Positions 1 to 8,336 of a stretch of 45,375 nt of DNA are shown one piece after another. The notes below the pieces were generated by a model, which searched no databases, was not told the origin of the DNA, and saw nothing but the letters and a program-made list of their open reading frames with translations. The stretch spans positions 1 to 45,375 of the forward strand of contig DATJBC010000001.1 of NCBI GenBank assembly GCA_035515515.1. Reading direction: 5' to 3'. Source of the DNA: DATJBC01 sp035515515. Lineage in GTDB: Bacteria > Actinomycetota > Acidimicrobiia > Acidimicrobiales > UBA8190. The position numbers and the translations under genes are program-made. Each line of letters starts with the position of its first letter. Positions within the stretch are counted from its first letter, which is position 1.

Positions 1-1
1 G

Positions 2-43
2 TCGTTCAACGAGCTCATCGCGCAGGTGCGCCAGACGGCCTGA
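2..43 (+). CDS. 3' end of an unidentified gene
   Basis: Only the last 13 codons are inside the window, reading SFNELIAQVRQTA followed by TGA at 41-43. The frame stays open to the left edge and the codons have the G/C-rich third positions of the neighbours, so this is probably a true C-terminus. Too little is visible to name a family. A hairpin about 190 nt downstream (228-259) could end its transcript unless the separate small transcript proposed there is real. Confidence 0.5.
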   Translation, partial: SFNELIAQVRQTA

Positions 44-151
44 CACCCGGGCGAGCGGCCGGCGGGGCGTCGCCGGAGGGCGGCCGGGACCGGCGCCCGG
101 TGCCCTCGGGCCGTGGGCGGGCGTTGTGAGGAGCACCGACCCCGGGCTGAG

Positions 152-157
152 TACCAT
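152..157 (+). promoter_or_regulatory. -10 box for the candidate small RNA
   Basis: TACCAT fits the TANNNT pattern seen before many genes in this window. No good -35 is evident: TTGTGA at 124-129 is too far away (22 bp). The predicted start is a G near 163-164. Confidence 0.35.
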
Positions 158-163
158 GACGGG

Positions 164-266
164 GTCACCTGTGCGATCGGTTCGGTTGAGTGCCGCCCAC
201 CTCCTGACCGGACGCATCTGGGGGCGCGGCAGGGCGGGGGCCTACGTCCCCGCCCTGCCTCTTTCC
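164..266 (+). ncRNA. Candidate small RNA with C-rich loop
   Basis: The 331-base gap between the upstream gene end (43) and the gene ending at 375 holds no convincing ORF but looks like a small transcription unit. A TACCAT -10 box (152-157) predicts a start near 164. Stem 1 pairs GTTCGGT (180-186) with ACCGGAC (207-213, one G-U pair) around a 20-nt loop containing CACCTCCTG, which matches the anti-Shine-Dalgarno core. A second, 12-bp GC stem (228-239 with 248-259) followed by TCTTTCC looks like an intrinsic terminator. C-rich loops recall the actinobacterial 6C small RNA, but uninterrupted C runs are absent from the loop, so I do not assign that family. Confidence 0.4.
228..266 (+). terminator. 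Intrinsic terminator-like hairpin
   Basis: A perfect 12-bp stem, 228-239 with 248-259, has an 8-nt loop and is followed on the + strand by TCTTTCC. The opposite strand has no T tract, so the signal is oriented for + strand transcripts, although the stem could also slow transcription leaving the VOC operon on the minus strand. Confidence 0.55.
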
Positions 267-374
267 GGGGAGCGGGCGCGGCAGCACCGACCCCGACCCG
301 CCCAGGGCCTCACCGAGGCCGGGCCCCGAGCCGACACCGGGTGGCCGCCGGCCACGACCGCCGGCGGGGGTCGC

Positions 375-824
375 TCAGGAGGCCTTGAACTCCCACCACT
401 GCAGCTCGCACAGCATGGGGAGCACGTAGCCCACGTAGATCGAGTGGATGGTGATGGGTCCCTGGTCGTCCTCGTGCAGGTCGATGAGGTCCACCCGGGG
501 GTCCTGCTGGCGGAAGGCCACGGCCCGGTCGCGCACCCCGACGAGCTCGTCGCGCGACCCCACGGCGAACCCGAAGTGGTCCATACGGGGGCAGCGCATG
601 GGATCGTCCTCGGCGATGAGGAAGATGAACTGGTCCCAGTGGACGCACGACAGGATGAGGCGCTTGCGGTCCACCGTCATGGTGGGCATCTCGTCGAAGC
701 CCAGCACCTGCCCCCAGAACCGGCAGATGTCCGTCCGGTGCTCCTCGTCGAGCATCTCGGCGGGGACGCTGAAGGCCACGTGGTTGAAGCGGGGGTTCCC
801 CGAGGGGTAGTAGGGGTGGGGCAT
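375..824 (-). CDS. VOC (glyoxalase/dioxygenase-fold) protein
   Basis: This 149-residue protein resembles the vicinal oxygen chelate superfamily: two babbb modules, with candidate metal ligands His in FNHVAFSV (about residue 15), His in RMDHFGFAV (about 82) and Glu in CELQWWEF near the C-terminus. The superfamily includes extradiol dioxygenases, glyoxalases and epimerases acting on small metabolites, so the substrate cannot be read from sequence. Its ATG overlaps the TGA of the dehydrogenase upstream (TGATG at 822-826), implying translational coupling. It is the last gene of a three-gene minus-strand operon with an MFS exporter and an alcohol dehydrogenase, which suggests a shared small-molecule substrate (inference). 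Confidence 0.8.
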   Translation of the reverse strand: MPHPYYPSGNPRFNHVAFSVPAEMLDEEHRTDICRFWGQVLGFDEMPTMTVDRKRLILSCVHWDQFIFLIAEDDPMRCPRMDHFGFAVGSRDELVGVRDRAVAFRQQDPRVDLIDLHEDDQGPITIHSIYVGYVLPMLCELQWWEFKAS

Positions 825-1927
825 CAGCCGTCCTCCTGGCCGCTCGCGCCGGCCGGCACCGCGTCGGGCCCGCCCGGCACCACCATGACCTTGCCGGCGA
901 TGCGGCCCTCGGCCAGCCCCACCAGGGCCTCGCCCAGGCCGTCGAGGGAGACGTCCTCGGGGTCGATGAGGACGTCGACGGGCAGCCGGCCCGAGCCCAG
1001 CAGCTCCAGGGCCCGCTCGAAGCCGTCGGCGTCATACACGAAGGATCCGCACACGCGCAGCTCGTTGAGGATGAGGCGGTTGGGGTCGAACGACGGCGCC
1101 TCCATGCCCGCGCCCACCAGCACCAGGTGGCCGCCCCGGCGCAGCTGGTTGAAGCCGGCCTCCATGGCGGCCTTCTTGCCGGAGCACTCGAACACGACGT
1201 CGACCGCCCGCGACGACAGGCGCTCGGGGTGCCACGGCGGGAACACCTCGAGCTCCTCGGGGTGCAGCACCTCGGTGGCCCCGAGGTCCCCGGCCAGGCG
1301 CCGGCGGCGCTCGCCCGGCTCGACCACGATCACGGGCGCGATCCCCTGGGCGACGAGGGCGGCGACCGTGAGGGCGCCGATGGGGCCGGCGCCGAACACC
1401 ATGGCGGTGTCGCCCGGGCCGATCTCCGAGCGGGTGATGCCGTGCAGGGCCACGGCCAGCGGCTCGGCCAGGGCGGCCACCCGGGCGGACATGGTCTCGG
1501 GCAGCGCCAGCAGCGAACGGGCGTCGGCCAGTACGTAGCGGGCGAAGGCCCCGCCGGTGTCGCCGTCCACCGGCGCGGCGCGCCGCTCGCACTGGGACGG
1601 CTTGCCCTCCCGGCACCGCCGGCACTCCCCGCAGCGCGGCGAGGGCCCGCACACCACGCGGTCGCCGGTCGCCCACCGCTCGACGCCCGCGCCCAGGGCC
1701 GCCACCGTGCCGGTGTACTCGTGCCCCCCCACGGTCCCCGGCTTGCCCCAACCCTCGATCATGATGTGGAGGTCCGAGCCGCACACCCCGCAGTAGGCCA
1801 CCTCGACGAGGACCTGGCCGGGCCCGGGCACGGGCACGGGGCGCTCCTCGACCCCGACGTCCCCCGGCGCCCGGTAGATGGCCGAGCGCATCACGGCGGG
1901 GAGGCCGACGTCCGAGGTGCTGGTCAC
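824..1927 (-). CDS. Zinc-dependent alcohol/polyol dehydrogenase
   Basis: A medium-chain dehydrogenase/reductase of 367 residues, the usual length. Catalytic zinc residues are visible in CGVCGSD (about residues 47-53) and GGHEYTG (about 68-74). The structural zinc loop has four cysteines in the pattern CxxCxxCx7C (about 98-111), and a Rossmann segment FGAGPIGAL follows near 180. The family oxidises alcohols or polyols with NAD(P)+; the threonine/sorbitol dehydrogenase branch is closest by eye. The GTG start at 1927 overlaps the MFS stop by four bases (GTGA). An alternative ATG at 1891 would remove twelve non-conserved residues. The 3' end overlaps the VOC gene by one base, so the three genes are co-translated. 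Confidence 0.88.
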   Translation of the reverse strand: MTSTSDVGLPAVMRSAIYRAPGDVGVEERPVPVPGPGQVLVEVAYCGVCGSDLHIMIEGWGKPGTVGGHEYTGTVAALGAGVERWATGDRVVCGPSPRCGECRRCREGKPSQCERRAAPVDGDTGGAFARYVLADARSLLALPETMSARVAALAEPLAVALHGITRSEIGPGDTAMVFGAGPIGALTVAALVAQGIAPVIVVEPGERRRRLAGDLGATEVLHPEELEVFPPWHPERLSSRAVDVVFECSGKKAAMEAGFNQLRRGGHLVLVGAGMEAPSFDPNRLILNELRVCGSFVYDADGFERALELLGSGRLPVDVLIDPEDVSLDGLGEALVGLAEGRIAGKVMVVPGGPDAVPAGASGQEDG

Positions 1928-3549
1928 GTGGACACCCGCTCAGGCAGCGCGGCCAGGCCGTCCTCCTCGGGCGCGATCACCGCCGGACGGTACCCGGCCC
2001 GGCGCCGGGAGTAGAAGTCCTTGCGCCGCACGAGGACGGCGAAGGCCGACCCCACCAGCACGGCCGCCGCCCCCACCCCCACGAGGTCGTTGATGCCGTT
2101 CACGAAGGCGCGGTGCACGGTCTCGAGCATGACGGGCCGGCCCGCCGTGACCTGCGCCGCCGCACGGGCCCCCCCGGCGGCGACCGCCTGGGCCAGCGCC
2201 GTGGAGGAATGGCCGGTGGCGCTCTGCAGCGTGCTCTGGATGCGACCCTGGAAGATGGCTCCCAGGGCGGCGACGCCGGTGGCCACCCCGCCCAGGCGGA
2301 AGGTGTTGGAGATGCCCGACGCCATGCCGCTGCGCTGGGGCGCCACGACCCCGAGGGCGATCTTGGCGATGGCGGGGTTGGCGAGGCCGATGCCCAGCCC
2401 CCCCACGAGCAGGCCCGGGAGCAGCGCCGTCCACGTGGAGGAGACCGTGAGGCCGAGGAACAGCCAGATCCCCGCCGCGCAGATGACCAGCCCCACGGTG
2501 AGGGCCATGCCCGCCGGGATGCGCTCGGTGAGCGGCCGCGACGCCAGAGGCACGATGAACGACAAGAGGGTGAGCGGGAGCAGCCGCAGGCCTCCCTGGA
2601 GCGGCGACAGGCCCAGGTCGTTCTGGAGGTAGAGCGTCAGGTAGGGGAGCAGGGCGAACATGCCGGCCCCGATGGCGAAGGTGGCCACCGACACCCCGGT
2701 GAAGGCGGGCTTGCGGAACAACGACAGGTCGAACATGGGCCGTGGCTGGCGCAGCTCCACGATCACGAAGGCGACCAGCAGCACGGCGGCCGAGGCCAGG
2801 ATGGAGATGATCTCGCTGCTGCGCCATCCGTCGTCGTTGCCCCGGGTCAGCCCCAGCACGAGCAGGAAGAGCCCCCCCGAGAACGTGACCAGGCCGGGCC
2901 AGTCCAGGCGCTCGGTGGCCGGGTCGGCCACGTTGCGCATGCGCCGGCTCAACCCGAGCGTGAGCACGCCGATGGGCACGTTGACGTAGAAGATCCACTG
3001 CCAGCCGAGCCCGCTGGTGAGGGCGCCCCCCACCAGGGGCCCCACCGCCACCGCCCCGCCCACCGTGGCCCCCCAGGCGGCGATGGCGGCCGAGCGCTCC
3101 GAGCCCTGGAAGTCCTGGCCGATGAGCGCCAGCGAGGTGGCGAACATGGCCGCCCCGCCGATGCCCTGCACGGCCCGCGCCCCGATGAGCTCGGCCGGGC
3201 TGCGGGCCAGCCCGCAGGCCAGCGAGGCCAGGGTGAACACGGCCAGGCCCATCACGAAGATCCGCTTGCGCCCGAACCGATCGGCGAGCGACCCCTGGGT
3301 CAGGATCACCGACGACAGGCTGAGCGCGTAGGCCGAGATCACCCACTGCAGGTCGCTGAAGCTGGCGTGCAGCGAGCGCTGCATGGTGGGCAGGGCGACC
3401 TGGACGATGGTCACGTCCACGAGGAGCATGAAGGTGGCGCCGCACACGGCGATCAGGGTCCACCACCGGTGCGCCATGCCGCCGGCGGCGGCCCGCCCGC
3501 CCGCGCCCGTGTCCGTGGTCTCCGATCGGCCCGAGCGCCTCGCGGCCAC
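1924..3549 (-). CDS. MFS drug exporter, DHA2 (EmrB/QacA) type
   Basis: A 541-residue multi-spanning membrane protein. The first helix begins at about residue 28 with TLIAVCGATFMLLVDVTIV, matching motif D1 of 14-helix proton-drug antiporters. The GSLADRFGRKRIFV loop is the MFS motif A between helices 2 and 3. The antiporter motif C is seen as GGAVAVGPLVGG. These proteins export hydrophobic compounds using the proton gradient. I chose the GTG at 3549 because GGGAGGAGG lies just upstream; ATG at 3477 (24 residues shorter) is the alternative. It is first in an operon with the zinc dehydrogenase and the VOC protein. Confidence 0.88.
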   Translation of the reverse strand: MAARRSGRSETTDTGAGGRAAAGGMAHRWWTLIAVCGATFMLLVDVTIVQVALPTMQRSLHASFSDLQWVISAYALSLSSVILTQGSLADRFGRKRIFVMGLAVFTLASLACGLARSPAELIGARAVQGIGGAAMFATSLALIGQDFQGSERSAAIAAWGATVGGAVAVGPLVGGALTSGLGWQWIFYVNVPIGVLTLGLSRRMRNVADPATERLDWPGLVTFSGGLFLLVLGLTRGNDDGWRSSEIISILASAAVLLVAFVIVELRQPRPMFDLSLFRKPAFTGVSVATFAIGAGMFALLPYLTLYLQNDLGLSPLQGGLRLLPLTLLSFIVPLASRPLTERIPAGMALTVGLVICAAGIWLFLGLTVSSTWTALLPGLLVGGLGIGLANPAIAKIALGVVAPQRSGMASGISNTFRLGGVATGVAALGAIFQGRIQSTLQSATGHSSTALAQAVAAGGARAAAQVTAGRPVMLETVHRAFVNGINDLVGVGAAAVLVGSAFAVLVRRKDFYSRRRAGYRPAVIAPEEDGLAALPERVST

Positions 3550-3708
3550 CGACCCTCCTCCCGCCCGGTCTGTCCCGAGGCGTCGTGCCGACCCCAACGA
3601 GTTCGGCTCGGCTTGAAAGTCTCGTTGCTCGTGGGACCTGGTGTAAAGGACCGGCCGCCGCGGGCGGTGCCGCCTGTGGGTGCCCCCGGGCCCGGCCCCA
3701 CCCCTCGG

Positions 3709-3714
3709 TAGCCT
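3709..3714 (+). promoter_or_regulatory. -10 box of a leaderless gene
   Basis: TAGCCT ends 7 nt before the GTG at 3722, so transcription should begin at or next to the start codon. The spacing matches other leaderless starts in this window. Confidence 0.6.
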
Positions 3715-3721
3715 GGGCGGC

Positions 3722-4183
3722 GTGGAGGCGTCGCGGCGACTTGACGCACCGTTCCGGGCGCCCCGGCGCGCCTGGTCGGTGCACCTGGCCGCTCTGGTGG
3801 TGGTGCCCGGGTGCATCGCCCTGGCGTGGTGGCAGGTCAGCCGCGCCCTGGGGGGCAACGCGCTGAGCTGGGTGTACAGCGTCGAGTGGCCGTTCTTCGC
3901 CGGCTACGCCCTCTACATGTGGTGGAAGCTCCTCCACGAGGACCCGGGCCGCCGCCCCCGGGACCGCCGTGGCGCCCGCCCCGGGGGCGAGCCCCTGGTG
4001 GCCGGGGCCCCCGCCGCCGCACCCGGCCCGGGGCCCGCGTCGTCCGGCGACGGGGCGCCGGCCTCGGCCGCCGGCGCGGCGGTGGCGGCGGCCGGTGATC
4101 CGGAGGCGGGGGACGACGAGCTCGACCGCTACAACCGGTACCTGGAGGCCCTGCACACGAGCGGCCGGCGCAAGCGGTGGTGA
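3722..4183 (+). CDS. Small two-helix membrane protein
   Basis: This 153-residue protein has two hydrophobic helices (about 17-39 and 48-66), separated by a short loop and followed by a Pro/Ala/Gly-rich low-complexity stretch (about 75-125). It ends in a charged DELDRYNRYLEALH segment. The layout (helix, W-rich second helix ending MWWKLL, then a conserved 'YNxYL' end) resembles a widespread actinobacterial family often carried under the misleading label 'transcriptional regulator of glucitol operon'. No DNA-binding domain is visible. The GTG start is supported by TAGCCT ending 7 nt upstream, giving a leaderless mRNA. An upstream ATG at 3680 precedes that promoter and is unlikely. Confidence 0.7.
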   Translation: MEASRRLDAPFRAPRRAWSVHLAALVVVPGCIALAWWQVSRALGGNALSWVYSVEWPFFAGYALYMWWKLLHEDPGRRPRDRRGARPGGEPLVAGAPAAAPGPGPASSGDGAPASAAGAAVAAAGDPEAGDDELDRYNRYLEALHTSGRRKRW

Positions 4184-4416
4184 CACCGGCGGCCCCGGGC
4201 GCCGGGGAGGGGCACGGGCCCGAGGGCGCCGTCACGGACGGGGCGGCCCCACCCGAGGGCGGACAGGCCCGGTTGGACCTCGTGTTTCAGCAGCAAGAAA
4301 TTCCCCTCCAGCCTCTTGCGCCACGGCCAGGCGGCGACATGATTGAGTCCATGGAGTTGGACCGGTTGGTCCCCGGGGCGCCGGGGAGGGCCGGGGGGAC
4401 GTTGGACGGGGGGGAC

Positions 4417-4968
4417 ATGGCTCGGGGGGACACGGGGCGCGCGAGCGTGGCCGGCACGCGTCGGCCACGCCGCCCGCCCGTGGAGGTGCGCACCTCGCCG
4501 CGCCGGCGCAAGACGGCGAGCGGCTTCTGGCAGGACGGCAGGGTGGTGGTGGTCGTGCCGGCCCGCCTCAGCAAGGCCGACCGGGTGGAGCTCGTGGAGG
4601 GGCTGGTCGAGCGCGTCCTGGCCCAGCGCCCGGCCATCACCACCTCGGACCGGGACCTGGCGGCGCGGGCGGCGGTGCTGTCGGACCGGTACCTGGGCGG
4701 CGTGCGCCCCGAGTCGATCCGCTGGGTCACCAACCAGTTCCAGCGGTGGGGGTCGTGCACCTCGCGCACCGGCGAGATCCGCATCTCCGAGCGGCTCCGG
4801 CCCGTGCCGGGCTGGGTGCTCGACGCCGTGCTCGTGCACGAGCTGGCCCATCTCATCGAGCCCAGCCACTCGCCGCGCTTTCGCCGCCTGGCCGACCGCT
4901 ATCCCAAGATGGACGCGGCCGACACCTTCCTGGCGGGCTACACCCTCGGCCTCGAAGCCCCGGCCTGA
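4417..4968 (+). CDS. Zinc metallopeptidase, YgjP/WLM (M48-like) family
   Basis: A 183-residue protein with the zinc-metallopeptidase signature HELAH (residues 141-145) and a further His at 151 in EPSHSPRF. It is preceded by the WGSCTSRTGEIRIS segment typical of the DUF45/YgjP family (COG1451). The zinc would be bound by His141 and His145 plus His151, with Glu142 as catalytic base. The cellular substrate of this family is not established. The first 30 residues are basic and low complexity. I chose ATG 4417; the frame stays open upstream to 4177, but that stretch lacks conserved features. It follows the membrane-protein gene after 233 bases in which I see no other gene. Confidence 0.8.
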   Translation: MARGDTGRASVAGTRRPRRPPVEVRTSPRRRKTASGFWQDGRVVVVVPARLSKADRVELVEGLVERVLAQRPAITTSDRDLAARAAVLSDRYLGGVRPESIRWVTNQFQRWGSCTSRTGEIRISERLRPVPGWVLDAVLVHELAHLIEPSHSPRFRRLADRYPKMDAADTFLAGYTLGLEAPA

Positions 4969-4970
4969 GG

Positions 4971-4997
4971 CGCGCCCCGGGCCCCCGCCGGGGCGCG
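4971..4997. terminator. Bidirectional hairpin between convergent genes
   Basis: A perfect 10-bp stem CGCGCCCCGG / CCGGGGCGCG (4971-4980 with 4988-4997) with a 7-nt loop lies in the 33-base gap between the convergent metallopeptidase and acyl-CoA dehydrogenase genes. There is no T tract, as is common for actinobacterial terminators. Confidence 0.55.
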
Positions 4998-5001
4998 GGG
5001 C

Positions 5002-6135
5002 TCAGCGCCGGTCGAGGACCGCCGCGGCCACGAGCTCCTCGAGGTAGCCCGTGTCCCACCACGACAGCTGGAGCGCCTTGGCGCGCCGGAAGTAGAGCTG
5101 GATGTCGAACTCGACGGTGAAGCCGATCCCCCCGAAGATCTGCTGGGCGGTGGCCGTCAGGTCGCGAAACGTCCTGCAGGCGAACAGCTTGGCCATGGGC
5201 GCCAGCCGGTCCACGGGCCGCCCGCCGTCTTTGGCCCAGGCCGCCTCGTGCACCAGCGTCGTGCCCCCGTCCACGGCGGTGACGGCGTCGGCCAGGTAGT
5301 GGGCGATGGCCTGGAAGGCGCCCAGGGGCTTGTCGAACTGCTCCCGGTCCTTGGCGTACTGCACGGTGATGTCCAGGGCGTGCTGCGCCCCGCCCATGGC
5401 CTGGGCCCCGAGGAGGATGCAGCCGTCGTGCATCACGGCGTCGAGGGTCCGCCACCCCGTGCCGGCCCCGCCGATGCGGTCGTCGGCGCCCACGCGCACG
5501 CCGTCGAGGGTCACCTCGAACTGGGCGTCGGAGGACAGCGTGAGCTGCTGGCGCAGGGTCACGCCCTCGGCGTCGGTGGGCACCAGGAACAGGTCGACGT
5601 CCTCGAGGCCGTCCCCGGTGCGGGCCACCACCACCACGGCGTCGGCGGCTTGGGCGAAGGGCACGTGGCGCTTGGTCCCGCTCAGGCGCCACCCCTCCCC
5701 CTCGGGCCGCGCCCGCAGCTCGATGCCGGCCGGGCCGCAGCTGTTCTCGGGCTCGAGCCACGCCGGGGTCACGACGGCCGACCCGTCGGCCACGGCGCCG
5801 AGCCAGCGGGCGCGCTGCTCGGCGGAGCCCGCGGCGGCCAGCATCCCGCCGCACAGCACCGCGCTGGGGAAGTGCGGCGTGGGGGCGAGCGCCCGGCCCA
5901 GCTCCTCGTAGAGCACGACGCCCTCGAGCATGCCCATGCCGGAGCCGCCGTGCTCCTCGGGGAGCAACAGCCCGATCAGGTCGAGCTCGGCCAGCTGCGA
6001 CCACAGCTCGGGCGCGTAGCCCACCGGGTCGTCCTCCAGCGCGCGCACCACCGACAGCGGGCTGAAGGTGGCGCACACCTTGCGCACCGTCTCGCGCAGC
6101 ATCTCCTGCTCGGGGCTGAAGGACAGGTCCAGCAC
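5002..6135 (-). CDS. Acyl-CoA dehydrogenase, FadE28-like subunit
   Basis: A 377-residue flavoprotein of the acyl-CoA dehydrogenase family, starting LDLSFSPEQEMLRETVRKV, with the N-terminal helical, middle beta and C-terminal helical domains in order. It ends in the QQIFGGIGFTVEFDIQLYF type of C-terminal domain rather than the usual xEGGTSE segment. That ending is characteristic of partner-type subunits such as FadE28 of mycobacterial steroid side-chain degradation, which pair with a second dehydrogenase in an alpha2beta2 enzyme. GTG 6135 is preceded by GAGAGGAG. It is the last gene of the five-gene operon, 13 nt after the MaoC gene. The substrate is unknown. Confidence 0.85.
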   Translation of the reverse strand: MLDLSFSPEQEMLRETVRKVCATFSPLSVVRALEDDPVGYAPELWSQLAELDLIGLLLPEEHGGSGMGMLEGVVLYEELGRALAPTPHFPSAVLCGGMLAAAGSAEQRARWLGAVADGSAVVTPAWLEPENSCGPAGIELRARPEGEGWRLSGTKRHVPFAQAADAVVVVARTGDGLEDVDLFLVPTDAEGVTLRQQLTLSSDAQFEVTLDGVRVGADDRIGGAGTGWRTLDAVMHDGCILLGAQAMGGAQHALDITVQYAKDREQFDKPLGAFQAIAHYLADAVTAVDGGTTLVHEAAWAKDGGRPVDRLAPMAKLFACRTFRDLTATAQQIFGGIGFTVEFDIQLYFRRAKALQLSWWDTGYLEELVAAAVLDRR

Positions 6136-6148
6136 GGGATCGCTCCTC

Positions 6149-6634
6149 TCAGGGCTTCCACCGCTCGTGGCGCCGCCGCCAGGGGTTGTCGTCACGGTCG
6201 ACGGGCACGGCCACCCGCGCCGTGCACGTCGACTTGGTGTCGCCGTCGACGGCCAGCGTGATGTCGAGGCCCACCCACCCGCACCCGGTGTCGTCCACCG
6301 ACACCTCCTGCACCACACCCTCGATGACCATGGTGTCGCCGGGGAAGACCGAGTCGCGCATCCGGAACGTCACGCGCCCGAGCCGCCCGTGCGGGCCCGT
6401 CCAGTCGGTGATGTAGCGCTCGAACCAGGCGGCCTGGTTGGGCGTGTTCAGAAAGACGTCGCGCACCCCGTTGCGCTGCAGCGCGAAGTCCTTGTCGTGG
6501 TGCATCGGCCGCCAGTCACGCGTGGCCAGCGCTCCGAGCACCACCGTGGTGGCCGACACCTCGTGGCGCAGCGGCGGCAGGCGGTCCCCCTCGACCACCT
6601 CTCCCAGGACGAGCACGGGGGGGACGGCGCTCAC
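6149..6634 (-). CDS. MaoC-like hydratase, hot-dog fold (C-terminal type)
   Basis: A 161-residue single hot-dog protein. The segment LATRDWRPMHHDKDFA (about 37-52) matches the MaoC hydratase-2 motif (D..P.H.D...A), carrying the candidate catalytic Asp and His. Such enzymes hydrate trans-2-enoyl-CoA to 3-hydroxyacyl-CoA. It starts with GTG overlapping the stop of the second hot-dog protein by four bases. Adjacent short MaoC proteins often form an obligate heterodimer with only one active site, as for ChsH1/ChsH2 in cholesterol degradation. That analogy is inference. Confidence 0.82.
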   Translation of the reverse strand: MSAVPPVLVLGEVVEGDRLPPLRHEVSATTVVLGALATRDWRPMHHDKDFALQRNGVRDVFLNTPNQAAWFERYITDWTGPHGRLGRVTFRMRDSVFPGDTMVIEGVVQEVSVDDTGCGWVGLDITLAVDGDTKSTCTARVAVPVDRDDNPWRRRHERWKP

Positions 6635-7164
6635 GACGCGGCCTCACGCGTGGCGTCGGCGGTCTGGCGGCGGTAGCCGAAGCCGGTGTAGGTCTCGACG
6701 CCGACGAGCTCGCCGTCCTGGTTGCTGTACTCCACGTCGATGACCCAGAAGCGGCCCGTGCCGAGCTTGGTGGTCTTCTCGTCGCTCACCGAGCGCAGGA
6801 TCTGGCGCGTGGTCAGCAGGTCCCCGGGGCGCACCGGCTCGTGGAAGACGATGGTGTTGTCGGTCATGACCGCCTCGGGCAGCCCCAGGAGCTCCTTCAG
6901 GTCGAAGTGCACCTGCAGCGGGAGGCGCTGGGTGCTGCGGCCCGGCGCCCAGTGATGGGGGCGGAACCACACCGACAGCATGGTGGGCGGGGCGATGGGC
7001 CCGCCGGTGATCTCGTCGGCCACCGCGTCGTCCCAGAACAGCGGGTTGCCGTTCTCCACCGACGCGCACGAGGTCCAGATGTAGCCGCGCTCGACGGGGA
7101 ACTCGCCGGCCTCCTCGTACTGGGGCACGCCGATGCGCGCCGCGATCTCGGCGTCCACGCTCAC
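6631..7164 (-). CDS. MaoC-like partner protein (FAS1-type N-terminal hot dog)
   Basis: A 177-residue hot-dog protein of the MaoC-dehydratase N-terminal type. The segment SCASVENGNPLFWDD replaces the catalytic D...H.D motif, so it is more likely the substrate-binding half of a heterodimer with the 161-residue neighbour. IAPPTMLSVW and TTRQILRSVSDEKTTKLG are typical of this family. Its GTG (7164) lies inside the end of the CoA-transferase gene (GTGA overlap), and its own end overlaps the next gene by four bases, so stoichiometric co-translation is likely. Confidence 0.78.
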   Translation of the reverse strand: MSVDAEIAARIGVPQYEEAGEFPVERGYIWTSCASVENGNPLFWDDAVADEITGGPIAPPTMLSVWFRPHHWAPGRSTQRLPLQVHFDLKELLGLPEAVMTDNTIVFHEPVRPGDLLTTRQILRSVSDEKTTKLGTGRFWVIDVEYSNQDGELVGVETYTGFGYRRQTADATREAAS

Positions 7165-8336
7165 GCGATGACCCCCTTGTCCCGCAGCTGGGCCAGGCGG
7201 GCCGCGCTCAGCCCGGCGGCCCCCAGGAGCTCGTCGGTGTCGGTGGCGGCGTCGTCGGGGACGCACACCGGCTCGGTCACCGGCGCCATCCCGGCCAGCA
7301 CCGGCGCCACCTGGCGGAACGCGCCCCGGCCGGGGTGCTTGGCCTCCACCACGTCGCCGCGCCACGCGAACTGCGGGTCCTCGGCGATCTCGGCCACCTC
7401 CTGCACGGGGGAGACGCACGTATCGGCGCCCGCCAGCTCGGCCACCCACGCGTCGCGGCTCTTGCGGGCGAACGCCGCCGCCAGCTCGGCGCGCAGTGCC
7501 TCCTGGGCGTCGTCGTCGTACTGGCGCCCGGCCCACGGCTCGCACCCCAGGGCCCGGCACAGGTTGGCGAAGAACTTGGCCTCGATGGCGGCCACCGCCA
7601 CCCACCGGCCGTCCCCGCAGCGGTAGGTGTCGTAGCAGGCGTAGCGGCCGGTGAGCACGTCGTGCCCCGGCCCCGGCGCGGCGCCGGTGGCGAGCGCCTC
7701 GTCGGCAGCCAGCGACATGAGCCACAGCACCCCGTCGGCCACCGACACGTCGAGGAAGGTGCCCTCGCCCGTCCGGTTGCGCTCCATGAGGGCGGCACAG
7801 ATGGCCAACGCGGCGTGCATGCCCCCGGCGGCGGCGTCGGCGACGGTGGCGCCGGGGACCGGGGGCCCGCCGTCGGCGCGCCGGCCCGAGGACGCCAGGT
7901 AGCCGCCCACGGCCAGGTAGTTGAGGTCGTGCCCGGCCCACTGCCGGCGCGGGCCGTCCTGGCCGTAGCCGCTCGTGGAGCAGTACACGACGCGCCGGTT
8001 GGCGGCCCGCACGGCCTCGTAGCCGATGCCGAGGCGGTCGACGACCCCGGGCCGGAAGCTCTCCACCACCACGTCGGCGCCCGCCGCCAGGGCGAGGAAC
8101 GCCTCGCGGCCGTCGTCGTGACGCACGTCGAGCTGCACCCGCCGCATGCCCCGCAGGGCGCTGTAGGCGAAGAACGGCGGGGTGACCGGCGCCGGGCCGC
8201 GGCCCGGCACGGGCCCCACCTTCACCACCGTGGCGCCGTAGTCGGCGAGCAGGCGCGTGCCGCGCGCCGCGGGGCCCACGCTCGAGAGGTCGAGCACCAC
8301 CACGCCCGCCAGCGGGCCGGTCGGCGGCGAGGGCAT
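7161..8336 (-). CDS. Class III CoA-transferase (CaiB/BaiF family)
   Basis: A 391-residue protein of normal family length. It begins LAGVVVLDLSSVGPAARGTRLLADYGATVVKV, the usual CaiB/BaiF N-terminus. GHDLNYLA near residue 142 contains the Asp that forms the acyl-aspartyl-CoA intermediate in this family. It would transfer CoA between carboxylic acids, or act as a racemase if it belongs to the Amacr branch. It starts at an ATG overlapping the TGA of the dehydrogenase before it by one base (TGATG). Being between the dehydrogenase and the hydratases suggests it activates the acid that the operon degrades (inference). Confidence 0.85.
   Translation of the reverse strand: MPSPPTGPLAGVVVLDLSSVGPAARGTRLLADYGATVVKVGPVPGRGPAPVTPPFFAYSALRGMRRVQLDVRHDDGREAFLALAAGADVVVESFRPGVVDRLGIGYEAVRAANRRVVYCSTSGYGQDGPRRQWAGHDLNYLAVGGYLASSGRRADGGPPVPGATVADAAAGGMHAALAICAALMERNRTGEGTFLDVSVADGVLWLMSLAADEALATGAAPGPGHDVLTGRYACYDTYRCGDGRWVAVAAIEAKFFANLCRALGCEPWAGRQYDDDAQEALRAELAAAFARKSRDAWVAELAGADTCVSPVQEVAEIAEDPQFAWRGDVVEAKHPGRGAFRQVAPVLAGMAPVTEPVCVPDDAATDTDELLGAAGLSAARLAQLRDKGVIA

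Noticed and set aside
126..1538. Long + strand open frame opposite the dehydrogenase and VOC genes
   Set aside because: Composition artefact of high-GC coding DNA on the other strand; its translation is Arg/Pro/Gly/His-rich with no domain, while the minus-strand frames match known families.
1940..4186. 748-codon minus-strand open frame
   Set aside because: It is a shadow of the MFS gene in another frame and runs through the opposite-strand gene at 3722; no recognisable domain.
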